Notes under the pieces: model-generated
Database searches by the model: none
Told to the model about the DNA's origin: nothing
The model's input: only the letters and a program-made list of their open reading frames with translations
Origin: Deltaproteobacteria bacterium
GTDB lineage: Bacteria > Desulfobacterota > Dissulfuribacteria > Dissulfuribacterales > QOAL01
DNA: 9,966 nucleotides
Assembly (NCBI GenBank): GCA_015486425.1
Contig: WFRQ01000356.1
Coordinates: 1 to 9,966, forward strand
Direction: 5' to 3'
In this document: in pieces, positions 1 to 6,556 of the stretch
Layout: each line of letters opens with the position of its first letter
How positions within the stretch are numbered: position 1 is the stretch's first letter
Position numbers and translations under genes: made by a program

Positions 1-1530
1 GTGTGGTTTGCCGCCTATTTCCTTTTCCAGGGAACATACCTGTTCTCCTTTTCCTGAAAGCATGTATTCAACAGGACATTTGTCCTCCGGCCTGTGACAC
101 CTGCACAGCACTTCATAACATTTTCTGCCTCTTATTTCCGGCATGTTGCCATGTTCACCATCTTTACACAGAAGGTCATGCAGGGTTTCATTATATTCCA
201 CTATTGTGAAATCCTTGGATAAAACCATGGCAGGGCCGCCTATTGCCCTGAATGCGGTTTCCCATTTCTGACGGGCACGCTGAAGCCACTCTTCACGCTC
301 CCTCAGACGCTGTGTCATCAGATTGAATCGTTCAGCAATAACGGATATTTCTTTGAGGGCTGGCGTCTTTACGGTAATACGTCCGTCTCCGCCTCCTATC
401 CGTTCAATAGCAGCATTAAAGGTATCAAGAGGATCAAGCACATTTCGCCGCAGCCATCTTGCAGTGAAAAAGGCTGCCAGCACATAGAACAGGACAGCAC
501 TGGCAAGGGAGACAGCCATTGTGAGCCGGAGATTCTTTGTCTCCTTCTGAATTTCTATGTTTACACCTGCAATTGCCTGACGGCAGAGTTCCAGGTTGAT
601 TCCCAGTTCGTCTGCAAGACTGTTGGCCCTGTCAATGCTGGCTGCGGCGGCAATGGCTGCGGAAAAGACATCTTTCATGTTTGAACGCAGTGTCTTGAGT
701 TCTTCCTCAAGGAAGAGTACCCGACCTGATAGCCTGGGATATGCGTCAGCAAAATTTTCCAGCTCTGAAAACAGTCTGTTCCATAGCCTTTCCATGTCTG
801 GGAAAGCATCTATTTCGTGGAAGAAAATGACTTTTTTGTAAAAGATGGCGCAGAGTTTCAGATAAGTGATCCTCGCCTCTGCAAGGGCATCAAGGGCGTC
901 TCTGTGGTATTTTTGATTTTGCCATATCCCCTCACCCGGCACTTCCATTGTATTGGTTTTACCCTGCTGGCCTGGCATTTCATTTTCCGTTACCACTATG
1001 AAGAACCGTTTTGTCCATTCAGTGATCTCACTTATCTTCTGATCACATCGTGCAAGAGAGCTGTAGAGCCGTGCTGTCTGCTCCAGTGCCCTGATGCCGC
1101 TTTTCTGAAAACTTAACGTAGCCCTTCTTGTCTCTGATACAGCAGTGATGATGTCAGTGTTTCGGGTCAGGAGTTTTTCAATGGCATTTTCTGCCTGGCC
1201 CAGGTTGGCCATGGCGCTTTCCATGTTCCATTTAAACTGCTGGACCGTGAATTTGCCCTGCCTGCGGGTAAACTGGGACTGCAGGTCTGCCAGTGAGTTG
1301 TAAATCTCTTCAATGGCACGGGTCAGAGGGAAAAATATCTGGTTTTCCAGTCTGGAGTGGGATTCAACAGTGTTTTCTGCGCGTATAATATTGAAAGTGG
1401 ATATGGCGGAGATGAGGCAGAAGGCAAGGGTAAAAATTATTCCACCGATTATAAATATGTTTTTCAGGGAGTACTGGCGCGGCGAGGAACGCCTGCCCCG
1501 GCTGCTGATTTCGCTGGACTGCATATTCAT
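1..1530 (-). CDS. Membrane sensor protein with HAMP and cysteine-containing PAS domains, C-terminus outside window
   Basis: The frame is open for 510 codons from ATG at 1530 down to base 1, so only the N-terminal part is visible. Residues 24-45 form a membrane segment. Residues 46-334 look like an all-helical extracytoplasmic sensor region (rich in E, L, A, R; no signal peptidase site seen). Residues 335-358 form a second membrane segment, 359-411 a HAMP linker (VLDPLDTFNAAI...GGGDGRI), and from about 424 a PAS domain begins. The PAS holds four cysteines (C471, C476, C478, C485) around GRKCYEVL and KCPVE, a pattern common in desulfobacterial sensor PAS domains. The output domain is not visible: histidine kinase is most likely, while a diguanylate cyclase, phosphatase or chemoreceptor is possible. 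It starts 21 bp after the TauE-like gene and in the same frame; no clear Shine-Dalgarno sequence supports ATG 1530, and ATG 1524 is an alternative. The ligand is unknown. Confidence 0.85.
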   Translation of the reverse strand, partial: MNMQSSEISSRGRRSSPRQYSLKNIFIIGGIIFTLAFCLISAISTFNIIRAENTVESHSRLENQIFFPLTRAIEEIYNSLADLQSQFTRRQGKFTVQQFKWNMESAMANLGQAENAIEKLLTRNTDIITAVSETRRATLSFQKSGIRALEQTARLYSSLARCDQKISEITEWTKRFFIVVTENEMPGQQGKTNTMEVPGEGIWQNQKYHRDALDALAEARITYLKLCAIFYKKVIFFHEIDAFPDMERLWNRLFSELENFADAYPRLSGRVLFLEEELKTLRSNMKDVFSAAIAAAASIDRANSLADELGINLELCRQAIAGVNIEIQKETKNLRLTMAVSLASAVLFYVLAAFFTARWLRRNVLDPLDTFNAAIERIGGGDGRITVKTPALKEISVIAERFNLMTQRLREREEWLQRARQKWETAFRAIGGPAMVLSKDFTIVEYNETLHDLLCKDGEHGNMPEIRGRKCYEVLCRCHRPEDKCPVEYMLSGKGEQVCSLEKEIGGKPH

Positions 1531-1551
1531 GAGGCAGACGGAAGAGAGGAA

Positions 1552-1923
1552 TTAATCCTTGAAAAATATGTAAACAGCAAGTGCTGCCAGGATAGCTGCA
1601 AATATCTTCCTGAACTGTGCAGTAGAAATATTTTCAACAAGTCTGGCTCCTATCTGGGCACCTGCTATTCCGCCGATTCCAAGCAGTATGCCAACTCTGT
1701 AATCCACGTTGGAAAATTTATTGTGGGCAATAAGCGCTGAAAGAGAGATTACAAGTATTGCCATGAACGATGTGCCTACTGCCTTCTGTGCCGAATATCC
1801 CAGGAACAGCAGCAGCGGAACCATAAGAAAGCCGCCGCCAAGGCCTGTAAATGCTGCGCCAACTCCTACCCCGATTCCAGCAGCAAGGAGGATAATGTCA
1901 TTGATACTCATGGAAAAGTTCAT
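1552..1923 (-). CDS. Half-size TauE/SafE family membrane protein
   Basis: This 123-residue hydrophobic protein carries the TauE/SafE (DUF81) repeat motif: GVGVGAAFTGLGGG at 18-31, then VP at 35-36 and AVGTSF at 48-53. Membrane segments are likely at about 9-28, 31-43, 50-66, 76-93 and 104-121. The family transports sulfite, sulfonates or other small anions, usually as a protein of about 250 residues made of two such repeats. This one is a single repeat, so it would have to work as a dimer or with a partner. It shows no sign of truncation: the stop is clean and the next gene follows after 21 bp. The start ATG 1923 overlaps the GNAT gene by 26 bp and has GGTG about 8 nt upstream; ATG 1911 is an alternative. 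The substrate cannot be told from the sequence. Confidence 0.85.
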   Translation of the reverse strand: MNFSMSINDIILLAAGIGVGVGAAFTGLGGGFLMVPLLLFLGYSAQKAVGTSFMAILVISLSALIAHNKFSNVDYRVGILLGIGGIAGAQIGARLVENISTAQFRKIFAAILAALAVYIFFKD

Positions 1924-2383
1924 ATTTTTTCACCATTACAAGAGGGACTGAACCAGGCTTATCCACTGCTCTTACAAATTCAAAGCCGTTTTTTCTGTAA
2001 AGGTTCACAGCGGCAATATTTGAGGCCGCAACTTCAAGAACGGCCTGTGTAACACCTGCCCTGATGGCAGATGTTTCCGCCTCATGTATCAGGGCAGAGG
2101 CAATACCCATTGACCTGAATCGGGGATGAACCACTATCTTGCGGATATGTAATTCTTCCCACAGTATAATGAAACTTATGTAACCTGTTACTTTTTCGGT
2201 ATCTGCAGCGCCTGTTCTGCCGCAGGTCATCACAGCAGTGAGCACAATGGCTGACGAGCCGCTTGAGACCTCATCTTCAAGGCTCTTCCGACTCCATCTT
2301 GCATATTCAGAATGATTTTCCATGTCACACAGGGCAGGCAGGTCTTTTTCAATAAAAGGACGTATTATCAATGTGCTGTCCAT
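1898..2383 (-). CDS. RimI-like GNAT family N-acetyltransferase
   Basis: This 161-residue protein has the GNAT fold signatures. IRPFIEKDLPALCDME at the N-terminus is typical of RimI-type enzymes. HIRKIVVHPRFRSMGIASALI at 79-99 holds the acetyl-CoA pyrophosphate loop (R90-S-M-G93-I-A95). LEVAASNIAAVNLYRKNGF at 116-134 matches the RimI segment with the catalytic glutamate region and Tyr129. The family moves acetyl from acetyl-CoA to amines, in RimI the N-terminal alanine of ribosomal protein S18. The C-terminal RimI signature (a Tyr-Tyr pair before an acidic-Ala-Ile stretch) is missing, replaced by VDKPGSVPLVMVKKYELF, so the substrate is open and no symbol is given. No Shine-Dalgarno sequence is visible before ATG 2383. 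The 74-bp gap from the upstream EIIA gene is mostly a palindromic repeat, and the 3' end overlaps the TauE-like gene by 26 bp. Confidence 0.88.
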   Translation of the reverse strand: MDSTLIIRPFIEKDLPALCDMENHSEYARWSRKSLEDEVSSGSSAIVLTAVMTCGRTGAADTEKVTGYISFIILWEELHIRKIVVHPRFRSMGIASALIHEAETSAIRAGVTQAVLEVAASNIAAVNLYRKNGFEFVRAVDKPGSVPLVMVKKYELFHEYQ

Positions 2384-2408
2384 GTGACAAAATTTTTTTT
2401 CTTTACAC

Positions 2409-2456
2409 GTATCTGCTCAAAGGGTGCTGCAGATGCGGTACCCCATGAGCAGATAC
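2409..2456. repeat. Short (48-bp) form of a palindromic repeat
   Basis: Perfect 11-bp inverted ends, GTATCTGCTCA at 2409-2419 and TGAGCAGATAC at 2446-2456, enclose a centre with one GCAGATGC (2429-2436). The same outer palindrome recurs at 7738-7847 with 62 extra bases inside. It lies directly after the PTS EIIA stop codon and before the GNAT gene, so it is transcribed in the leftward operon and would fold into a hairpin. In the leftward RNA the hairpin is followed by an A-rich run rather than U, so it is not a canonical terminator for that operon; it could act as an mRNA-stabilising or attenuating structure. Confidence 0.85.
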
Positions 2457-2457
2457 A

Positions 2458-2859
2458 TTATTTTTTCAGTATGGCAGATGCCTGGCTGATAGACCTTTTT
2501 CCATGTTCCACCACTGTGCTGGTGGTCTCTTCAAGAGAGCTGCTGTTCCTTATGCACTGGGAAAGTTTTATCAGCATGGGCAGATTAATGCCGGTAATGA
2601 CCTCCACCTTTCCCTCTTCGAGAAACGAAAGGGTCATGTTTGCAGGGGTTCCGCCGAACATATCTGTAAGAATCAGCACACCATGGCCAGCGTCCACCTT
2701 TTTGATGGTGGACTTGATTTTTTTCTGGATTTCCTCAATCGGGCGGGAGGGATCAATGGAGATTGCCTCAACGCCCGGCATCTCGCCTACAATGAAAACC
2801 GCTGTATTCAGGAGTTCTTCTGCCAGGGCACCGTGTGCCGCTATAACTACACCAACCAT
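2458..2859 (-). CDS. PTS EIIA component, mannose/fructose (EIIA-Man) family
   Basis: This 133-residue protein matches the EIIA-Man domain over its whole length. MVGVVIAAHGALAEELL contains the phospho-accepting His9 (His10 in E. coli ManX), and LILTDMFGGTPAN at 62-74 contains the conserved Asp66. The family receives phosphate from HPr and normally passes it to an EIIB for sugar uptake. No EIIB, EIIC, EIID, HPr or EI is in this window, and the gene sits with ptsN and rapZ, so a regulatory phosphate-relay role is more likely here than direct sugar transport (inference). The ATG follows the rapZ stop with no intervening base, and the GGAGG ribosome binding site lies inside the last rapZ codons, so the two genes are translationally coupled. 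Confidence 0.93.
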   Translation of the reverse strand: MVGVVIAAHGALAEELLNTAVFIVGEMPGVEAISIDPSRPIEEIQKKIKSTIKKVDAGHGVLILTDMFGGTPANMTLSFLEEGKVEVITGINLPMLIKLSQCIRNSSSLEETTSTVVEHGKRSISQASAILKK

Positions 2860-3765
2860 TTATACCTCCATCTGCATGTCCCTGTGTGTGAGCAGGACCT
2901 CTTCTTTTCCTTTTGCAAGATAGTTTTTCAGCCATTCAGCAATTGTAACGCTTCTGTGACGGCCTCCTGTACAGCCGATTGCTATGACCAGATAAGATTT
3001 TCCCTCTTTCCTGTACTGGGGAATTATAAAATCGAGCAGACCTGTGAGGTGCGAGTTGAATTCCTCAGTCTCCCTGTGGTTGAGAACAAAGTCCTGAACC
3101 TGCTGGTCCCTTCCGCTCAGAGCCCTGAGCTCAGGCACAAAATAGGGATTGGGCAGGAAACGCACGTCAAAGACCAGGTTGGCATCGGCTGGCACGCCAT
3201 ACTTGAAGCCGAATGACATTACATGGATCATAAGGTGATCCAGGCTGCTCCGAGGGGAGTAGAGGGTGATTACTGTCTCCCTGAGCTGATGTACATTGAA
3301 ATTTGATGTATCAATCAGGCGATCTGCAAATTCTCTGAGCCCTCTGAGCCGTTTACGTTCCACCTTGATGCCTGTTACAATATCACCATCCCTGTCAAGG
3401 GGATGGCGTCTTCGGGTCTGGCTGAAGCGCCTGACAATTATCTCATCTCTGCAGTCCAGGAACAGTACTTCGAGGTGAAAGCCGCTGTTTCTGATTCTTG
3501 TGAATATGGAGTTGTACTGATCAAGGAAGCTCTTTTCCCGGACATCCATGACAAGCGCCACCTTGGTTTCAGATTCCGCAGTGTTATCTGTAAGTATGAG
3601 AAATTCTTCGAGAAGGGTGATGGGAAGGTTGTCAACGCAGTAGTAGCCCAAATCTTCGAATGCCTTCAGGGCCGTGCTTTTACCTGACCCTGACATGCCG
3701 GTTATGACAACGGTCTGAACCAGCCTGCCCTGTTCTGACATTCCGTACAGATCATGGCCTGCCAT
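2860..3765 (-). CDS. rapZ: RapZ/YvcJ family nucleotide-binding regulatory protein
   Basis: This 301-residue protein shows all the RapZ hallmarks: a Walker A loop GMSGSGKST at 23-31, CVDNLP at 43-48, FSQTRRRHPL at 114-123, FGFKYGVP at 185-192, D200 with RFLPNPY at 202-208, and the C-terminal GCTGGRHRSV at 264-273. The family binds ATP/GTP. In E. coli RapZ is an RNase E adapter that controls glmS through small RNAs, and in Bacillus the homologue YvcJ affects competence and carbon flow. Whether the RNA role applies here is unknown. ATG 3765 is preferred because GAGGA lies 5-6 nt upstream; it makes the protein about 15 residues longer than E. coli RapZ and overlaps ptsN by 14 bp. An internal ATG at 3741 has only a poor site. 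Position between ptsN and a PTS EIIA matches the usual rpoN cluster. Confidence 0.96.
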   Translation of the reverse strand: MAGHDLYGMSEQGRLVQTVVITGMSGSGKSTALKAFEDLGYYCVDNLPITLLEEFLILTDNTAESETKVALVMDVREKSFLDQYNSIFTRIRNSGFHLEVLFLDCRDEIIVRRFSQTRRRHPLDRDGDIVTGIKVERKRLRGLREFADRLIDTSNFNVHQLRETVITLYSPRSSLDHLMIHVMSFGFKYGVPADANLVFDVRFLPNPYFVPELRALSGRDQQVQDFVLNHRETEEFNSHLTGLLDFIIPQYRKEGKSYLVIAIGCTGGRHRSVTIAEWLKNYLAKGKEEVLLTHRDMQMEV

Positions 3766-4219
3766 CGGCTTCCTCTATTATATGTGCTATTGCCTCGGCA
3801 GATTCAGCCTCCATGATGGCCTCATAAACTCCGGGCCTCTTAAGCAGCCTTGAGACCCTGGCCAGCACCTTCAGGTATGTGGTAGCCGCATCTCCCGGTG
3901 CAATCAGAAGGAATATAATGTGTACATCCCTGTTATCCACTGCATTGAAGGGCACGCCTTTCCTGCTCCTGGCCACAATAATAAGCATGCGGTCAAGTCC
4001 GTTAAGCTTGCCGTGAGGTATTGCAAGCCCGTTGCCTATGCCTGTACTGCCAAGATTCTCTCTCTCCCGCAGGATTTCAAATATCTCGCTGTGGTCAATG
4101 CTGGAATGAATATGCGCTGCATGTTCGGCAAGAAGATGCAGCGCGTTTTCCTTTGACTCAGCCTGAAAATCCGGCAGTATGCATTTGCTGCATACGAAAT
4201 CAAGGCTGTGTGAAAACAT
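3752..4219 (-). CDS. ptsN: Nitrogen-PTS phosphocarrier EIIA-Ntr
   Basis: This 155-residue protein is of the PTS EIIA-2 fold. The segment RERENLGSTGIGNGLAIPHG contains the phosphorylated histidine, His69 from this start (His73 in E. coli PtsN). In proteobacteria EIIA-Ntr is phosphorylated through the EI-Ntr/NPr chain and regulates potassium handling, phosphate signalling and other systems rather than importing sugar. The start is taken as ATG 4219, which overlaps the hpf stop as TGATG, a classic termination-reinitiation arrangement; the TTG one codon upstream (4222) is the only nearby alternative. The C-terminus (VIEEADGRP type ending) overlaps rapZ by 14 bp. Location behind rpoN and hpf is the standard neighbourhood of this gene. 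Confidence 0.95.
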   Translation of the reverse strand: MFSHSLDFVCSKCILPDFQAESKENALHLLAEHAAHIHSSIDHSEIFEILRERENLGSTGIGNGLAIPHGKLNGLDRMLIIVARSRKGVPFNAVDNRDVHIIFLLIAPGDAATTYLKVLARVSRLLKRPGVYEAIMEAESAEAIAHIIEEADGRP

Positions 4220-4746
4220 CAAGGTTCGATTAGTCCAAGGGTTCCGTCATTTTTCCAGAACACCACATTTATTTCATTGGTTTCAGCATTGCGGAATGGC
4301 AGAAACTGACGGCCAGATATTTGAAGCTGATCCACCGCCTCGTCCACCACCATTGGTTTTGCATCCATTTTTTCAACTGTTATTATTTCGTCTTCTTCAC
4401 CTTCTCCCCGTGGAGCAGCAATGGGGGCTTCAGGCGCATGTGAAGGGGCAGGGGCGTTTCGCCTGCTTATCATCTTGTCCCTGTATTTCTTGAGCTGCCG
4501 CTCTATCTTGTCAGAGACCAGGTCAATGGCAGCCTTCATGTCCTCCTGCTCTTCCTTGGCAGCAGCTCTGACGCCGTCTCCTGAAATAACAACCTCTGCA
4601 CTCTGTCTGAATTTCTCAGAAGAGAGAACAACATTCACATCCATTGGCCCATCACTGTACTTTTTGAGCTTCTGAAGCCTGTTTTCGGCATACTCTCTCA
4701 ATTCATCTGAATGGTCCAAATGCCTGAATGTAACTTTTAATCGCAT
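4219..4746 (-). CDS. hpf: Ribosome hibernation promoting factor, long form
   Basis: The 175 residues consist of two domains. Residues 1-97 are the S30AE/HPF fold (MRLKVTFRHLDHSDELREYA..., then KKYSDG and SSEKFRQSAEVVI), which binds the decoding region of the 30S subunit in starved cells. A charged, proline-rich linker spans 98-118. Residues 119-175 are the dimerisation domain of long HPF (GRQFLPFRNAETNEINVVF and the terminal DGTLGLIEP), which joins two 70S ribosomes into 100S particles. The start has an excellent GGAGG six bases upstream (4753-4757). The gap to rpoN is 141 bp and contains two stem-loops; downstream it is coupled to ptsN through TGATG. Confidence 0.96.
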   Translation of the reverse strand: MRLKVTFRHLDHSDELREYAENRLQKLKKYSDGPMDVNVVLSSEKFRQSAEVVISGDGVRAAAKEEQEDMKAAIDLVSDKIERQLKKYRDKMISRRNAPAPSHAPEAPIAAPRGEGEEDEIITVEKMDAKPMVVDEAVDQLQISGRQFLPFRNAETNEINVVFWKNDGTLGLIEP

Positions 4747-4763
4747 AGGATTCCTCCATGTTA

Positions 4764-4788
4764 CCGTGGAAACAGATGATGTCCACGG
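4764..4788 (-). promoter_or_regulatory. Stem-loop just upstream of the hpf ribosome binding site
   Basis: Perfect 7-bp arms CCGTGGA (4764-4770) and TCCACGG (4782-4788) enclose an 11-nt loop. The base of the stem lies six bases upstream of the GGAGG of hpf. No U-run follows in the leftward RNA, so it is not a typical terminator. A translational or RNA-stability control element is possible; its function is inferred from position only. Confidence 0.55.
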
Positions 4789-4793
4789 CAGGT

Positions 4794-4839
4794 TTTCATG
4801 TGCCGCCGGTTGCCCGTTTTGTGTGCGGATAACATGAAA
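4794..4839 (-). promoter_or_regulatory. Second stem-loop in the rpoN-hpf gap
   Basis: Arms TTTCATGT (4794-4801) and ACATGAAA (4832-4839) are perfect 8-bp complements. Inside them CCGC (4803-4806) can pair with GCGG (4825-4828), which extends the stem with small bulges. Together with the hairpin at 4764-4788 this makes a structured tract of about 75 nt between rpoN and hpf. It could be an hpf leader or a processing site in the rpoN 3' region. Confidence 0.45.
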
Positions 4840-4887
4840 GTTAAGGTGCTGATGCTGTATACACGCAGCCTGGCTGCCTTCTCCTCG

Positions 4888-6366
4888 CTATGATGTCCTG
4901 GGCCTCTTGCGACGGTTTGAGGGAAGTATGCCCAGCATATCCCTGTATTTTGCCACAGTTCTCCTCGCTATCTTGATATTATCCTTGGCCAGCATCTCAA
5001 CGAGTTGCTTGTCACTGTATGGTTTGACTGGATCTTCAGCAGCGACAAGCTGCTTGATCCGGTTCTTGACGCTCTGTGTAGCCACTTCTGATCCGCTCTT
5101 GCCAGGCAGGCCGGAGCTGAAAAAGAATTTCAGCTCATATATACCCTGGGGCGTATGAACGTATTTGTTGGTGGTTACCCTGCTTATGGTAGATTCGTGC
5201 ATGTCCACATCCTCTGCAACATTTCTCAGGATAAGGGGCTTCAGATGGGATATGCCGTGATCAAAAAAGTCCCTCTGGAAACGCACGATGCTTTCCGTAA
5301 CCTTGTATATGGTTTTTTTGCGCTGCTGTATGCTCTTCATGAGCCACAGTGCTGATTTAAGCTTGTCCTGAATGAACTCCTTGGCTTCCGGGCCTGCTGT
5401 GCCCTCCTTTATGGCATTCTTGTAATAAGGGCTAATGCGCAGGTTGGGTATTCCATCGTCATTCATTGAAATGACATACTCGTCATCAACCTTGTGAACA
5501 TAGATATCAGGCACGATGTAGTGGGTGTCATCGGAGTTGTACTGCCTGCCAGGGCGAGGTTCAAGGCTGGTTATTATGTCAATTGCCTCCACAACCTCAC
5601 TAACTGTGCGGCCTGTAGCCTTTGCCATGGCCTGATAGTTGTGAAGTTCAATCTGGTGCAGATGGTCACTGACAAGCTGCCGTACCAGTCTGTTTGCAAA
5701 CCCAAGACTGTCTATCTGTATGAGCAGGCACTCCCTGAGGTCCCGCGCGGCAACTCCTACCGGGTCAAATGACTGAATTATCTGAAGGCTTGATTCTACC
5801 TTTTCTATTGGTATCCCTGTGCTTTCGGAAATATTTTCAATGGATGCCTTGAAATAGCCGTTCTTGTCCAGATTCCCTATTATGTTAAGTCCTGCGGCAA
5901 TCTCTTCTTCATCAAGGTCTGCCATCTGAAGCTGCCACGTCAGGTGATCAGCCAGGTCCTGTGAGCTGGAGACGATATTTTCATAATTGGGAGCATCCTT
6001 CTGCTCGAATGAATAGGAGGGAAGCGAGCTGCGGGCCTCATCCTCCCAGTAATCCTTCCAGTCAATGTCCTTGACCGCCTGTTCCTCCCACGGCGTCTTC
6101 TGATCTTCTGTTGAGGCAAGACCGGGGATAGGCTCCTTTTCCCATGACTGACCCTGATCTTCCTGTTTTACCCCCTCAGCCTTGTCCGGCGAGGGTTCAT
6201 CCATGGCAGTAGATTCTTCCAGCACAGGGTTGGCTTCAAGCTCCTGATTTATGGATTCAATGAGTTCAATCCGAGAAAGTTGAAGAAGCTTGATGGCCTG
6301 CTGCAACTGTGGTGTCATTACAAGCTGCTGTGCCAGTTTCAGATTTTGACGTAATTCCAATGCCAT
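4888..6366 (-). CDS. rpoN: RNA polymerase sigma-54 factor
   Basis: This 492-residue protein is a full-length sigma-54. Region I at 1-50 (MALELRQNLKLAQQLVMTPQ, then LQQAIKLLQLS) is the glutamine- and leucine-rich activator-response segment. Region II at about 51-125 is acidic and tryptophan-rich. The core-binding part follows from about 130 to 330 (SFDPVGVAARDLRECL at 199-214). The helix-turn-helix lies at about 378-420 (DVDMHESTISRVTTNKYV). The RpoN box is ARRTVAKYRD at 467-476, with Asp in place of the usual final Glu. Sigma-54 directs polymerase to -24/-12 promoters opened by AAA+ activators. No strong Shine-Dalgarno sequence precedes ATG 6366. coaX lies 190 bp upstream instead of the usual lptB, and hpf, ptsN and rapZ follow. 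Its upstream region holds a possible sigma-54 site, which would allow autoregulation. Confidence 0.97.
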   Translation of the reverse strand: MALELRQNLKLAQQLVMTPQLQQAIKLLQLSRIELIESINQELEANPVLEESTAMDEPSPDKAEGVKQEDQGQSWEKEPIPGLASTEDQKTPWEEQAVKDIDWKDYWEDEARSSLPSYSFEQKDAPNYENIVSSSQDLADHLTWQLQMADLDEEEIAAGLNIIGNLDKNGYFKASIENISESTGIPIEKVESSLQIIQSFDPVGVAARDLRECLLIQIDSLGFANRLVRQLVSDHLHQIELHNYQAMAKATGRTVSEVVEAIDIITSLEPRPGRQYNSDDTHYIVPDIYVHKVDDEYVISMNDDGIPNLRISPYYKNAIKEGTAGPEAKEFIQDKLKSALWLMKSIQQRKKTIYKVTESIVRFQRDFFDHGISHLKPLILRNVAEDVDMHESTISRVTTNKYVHTPQGIYELKFFFSSGLPGKSGSEVATQSVKNRIKQLVAAEDPVKPYSDKQLVEMLAKDNIKIARRTVAKYRDMLGILPSNRRKRPRTS

Positions 6367-6456
6367 ATGATTAAAATAATCCCTTGACGCTATGCGTTTC
6401 TGCTCTTGAAAAGCCGGTATTGCCTATGGAGATTTCAATAGCTTTCCCATACATAT

Positions 6457-6471
6457 ACAATATATGTGCCA
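6457..6471 (-). promoter_or_regulatory. Candidate sigma-54 (-24/-12) promoter of rpoN
   Basis: Read leftward, TTGGCAC is followed by five bases (ATATA) and TTGTA. This matches the sigma-54 consensus TGGCAC-N5-TTGC at nine of ten positions with exact spacing; the mismatch is T for C in the -12 GC. The TGGCAC box is 6466-6471 and the -12 element 6457-6460. Transcription would start near 6445, leaving a leader of roughly 80 nt before rpoN. It is placed directly upstream of the sigma-54 gene itself. The imperfect -12 lowers certainty. Confidence 0.5.
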
Positions 6472-6485
6472 AGTCTAAGCGTCAA
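6457..6485 (-). promoter_or_regulatory. Candidate sigma-70-type promoter of rpoN, overlapping the sigma-54 site
   Basis: Read leftward, TTGACG (6480-6485) is followed by a 17-bp spacer and TATTGT (6457-6462). The -35 matches consensus at five of six bases, the -10 at four of six. The -10 shares its bases with the -12 of the sigma-54 candidate, so the two holoenzymes could not occupy the region together. Confidence 0.5.
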
Positions 6486-6515
6486 GGGGCATGGAGAGTG
6501 CGAAAGACATCTCAG

Positions 6516-6545
6516 TACAGAAAAATTCCGTTTTTTCAGGCTGTA
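6516..6545. terminator. Weak A/T-rich hairpin between coaX and rpoN
   Basis: GAAAAA (6520-6525) and TTTTTC (6532-6537) can pair across a six-base loop, and outer TACAG (6516-6520) and CTGTA (6541-6545) can extend the stem around a CAGG bulge. It lies just after the coaX stop codon. The stem is A/T-rich and lacks a separate strong U-run, so it would be a weak, leaky terminator at best. Confidence 0.25.
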
Positions 6546-6556
6546 ACCACCATCCC

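Larger units (their letters stand above)
6381..6488. repeat. 10-bp inverted repeat flanking the rpoN promoter region
   Basis: CCCTTGACGC at 6381-6390 and its exact complement GCGTCAAGGG at 6479-6488 are separated by 88 bp. One arm overlaps the -35 box of the candidate sigma-70 promoter, the other lies 15 bp upstream of the rpoN start codon. A pair of this length can occur by chance in a 10-kb window, so a role as a protein-binding pair or a read-through hairpin is only a possibility. Confidence 0.35.

Noticed and set aside
2312..3216. Long rightward open frames (203 and 237 codons) opposite the PTS EIIA and rapZ genes
   Set aside because: They are antisense to well-recognised genes and have no family motifs.
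4879..4971. 13-bp direct repeat TTCTCCTCGCTAT at 4879-4891 and 4959-4971, one copy in the RpoN-box codons and one at the rpoN stop
   Set aside because: Only 13 bases match, flanks do not, and a pair of this length is expected about once by chance in 10 kb.
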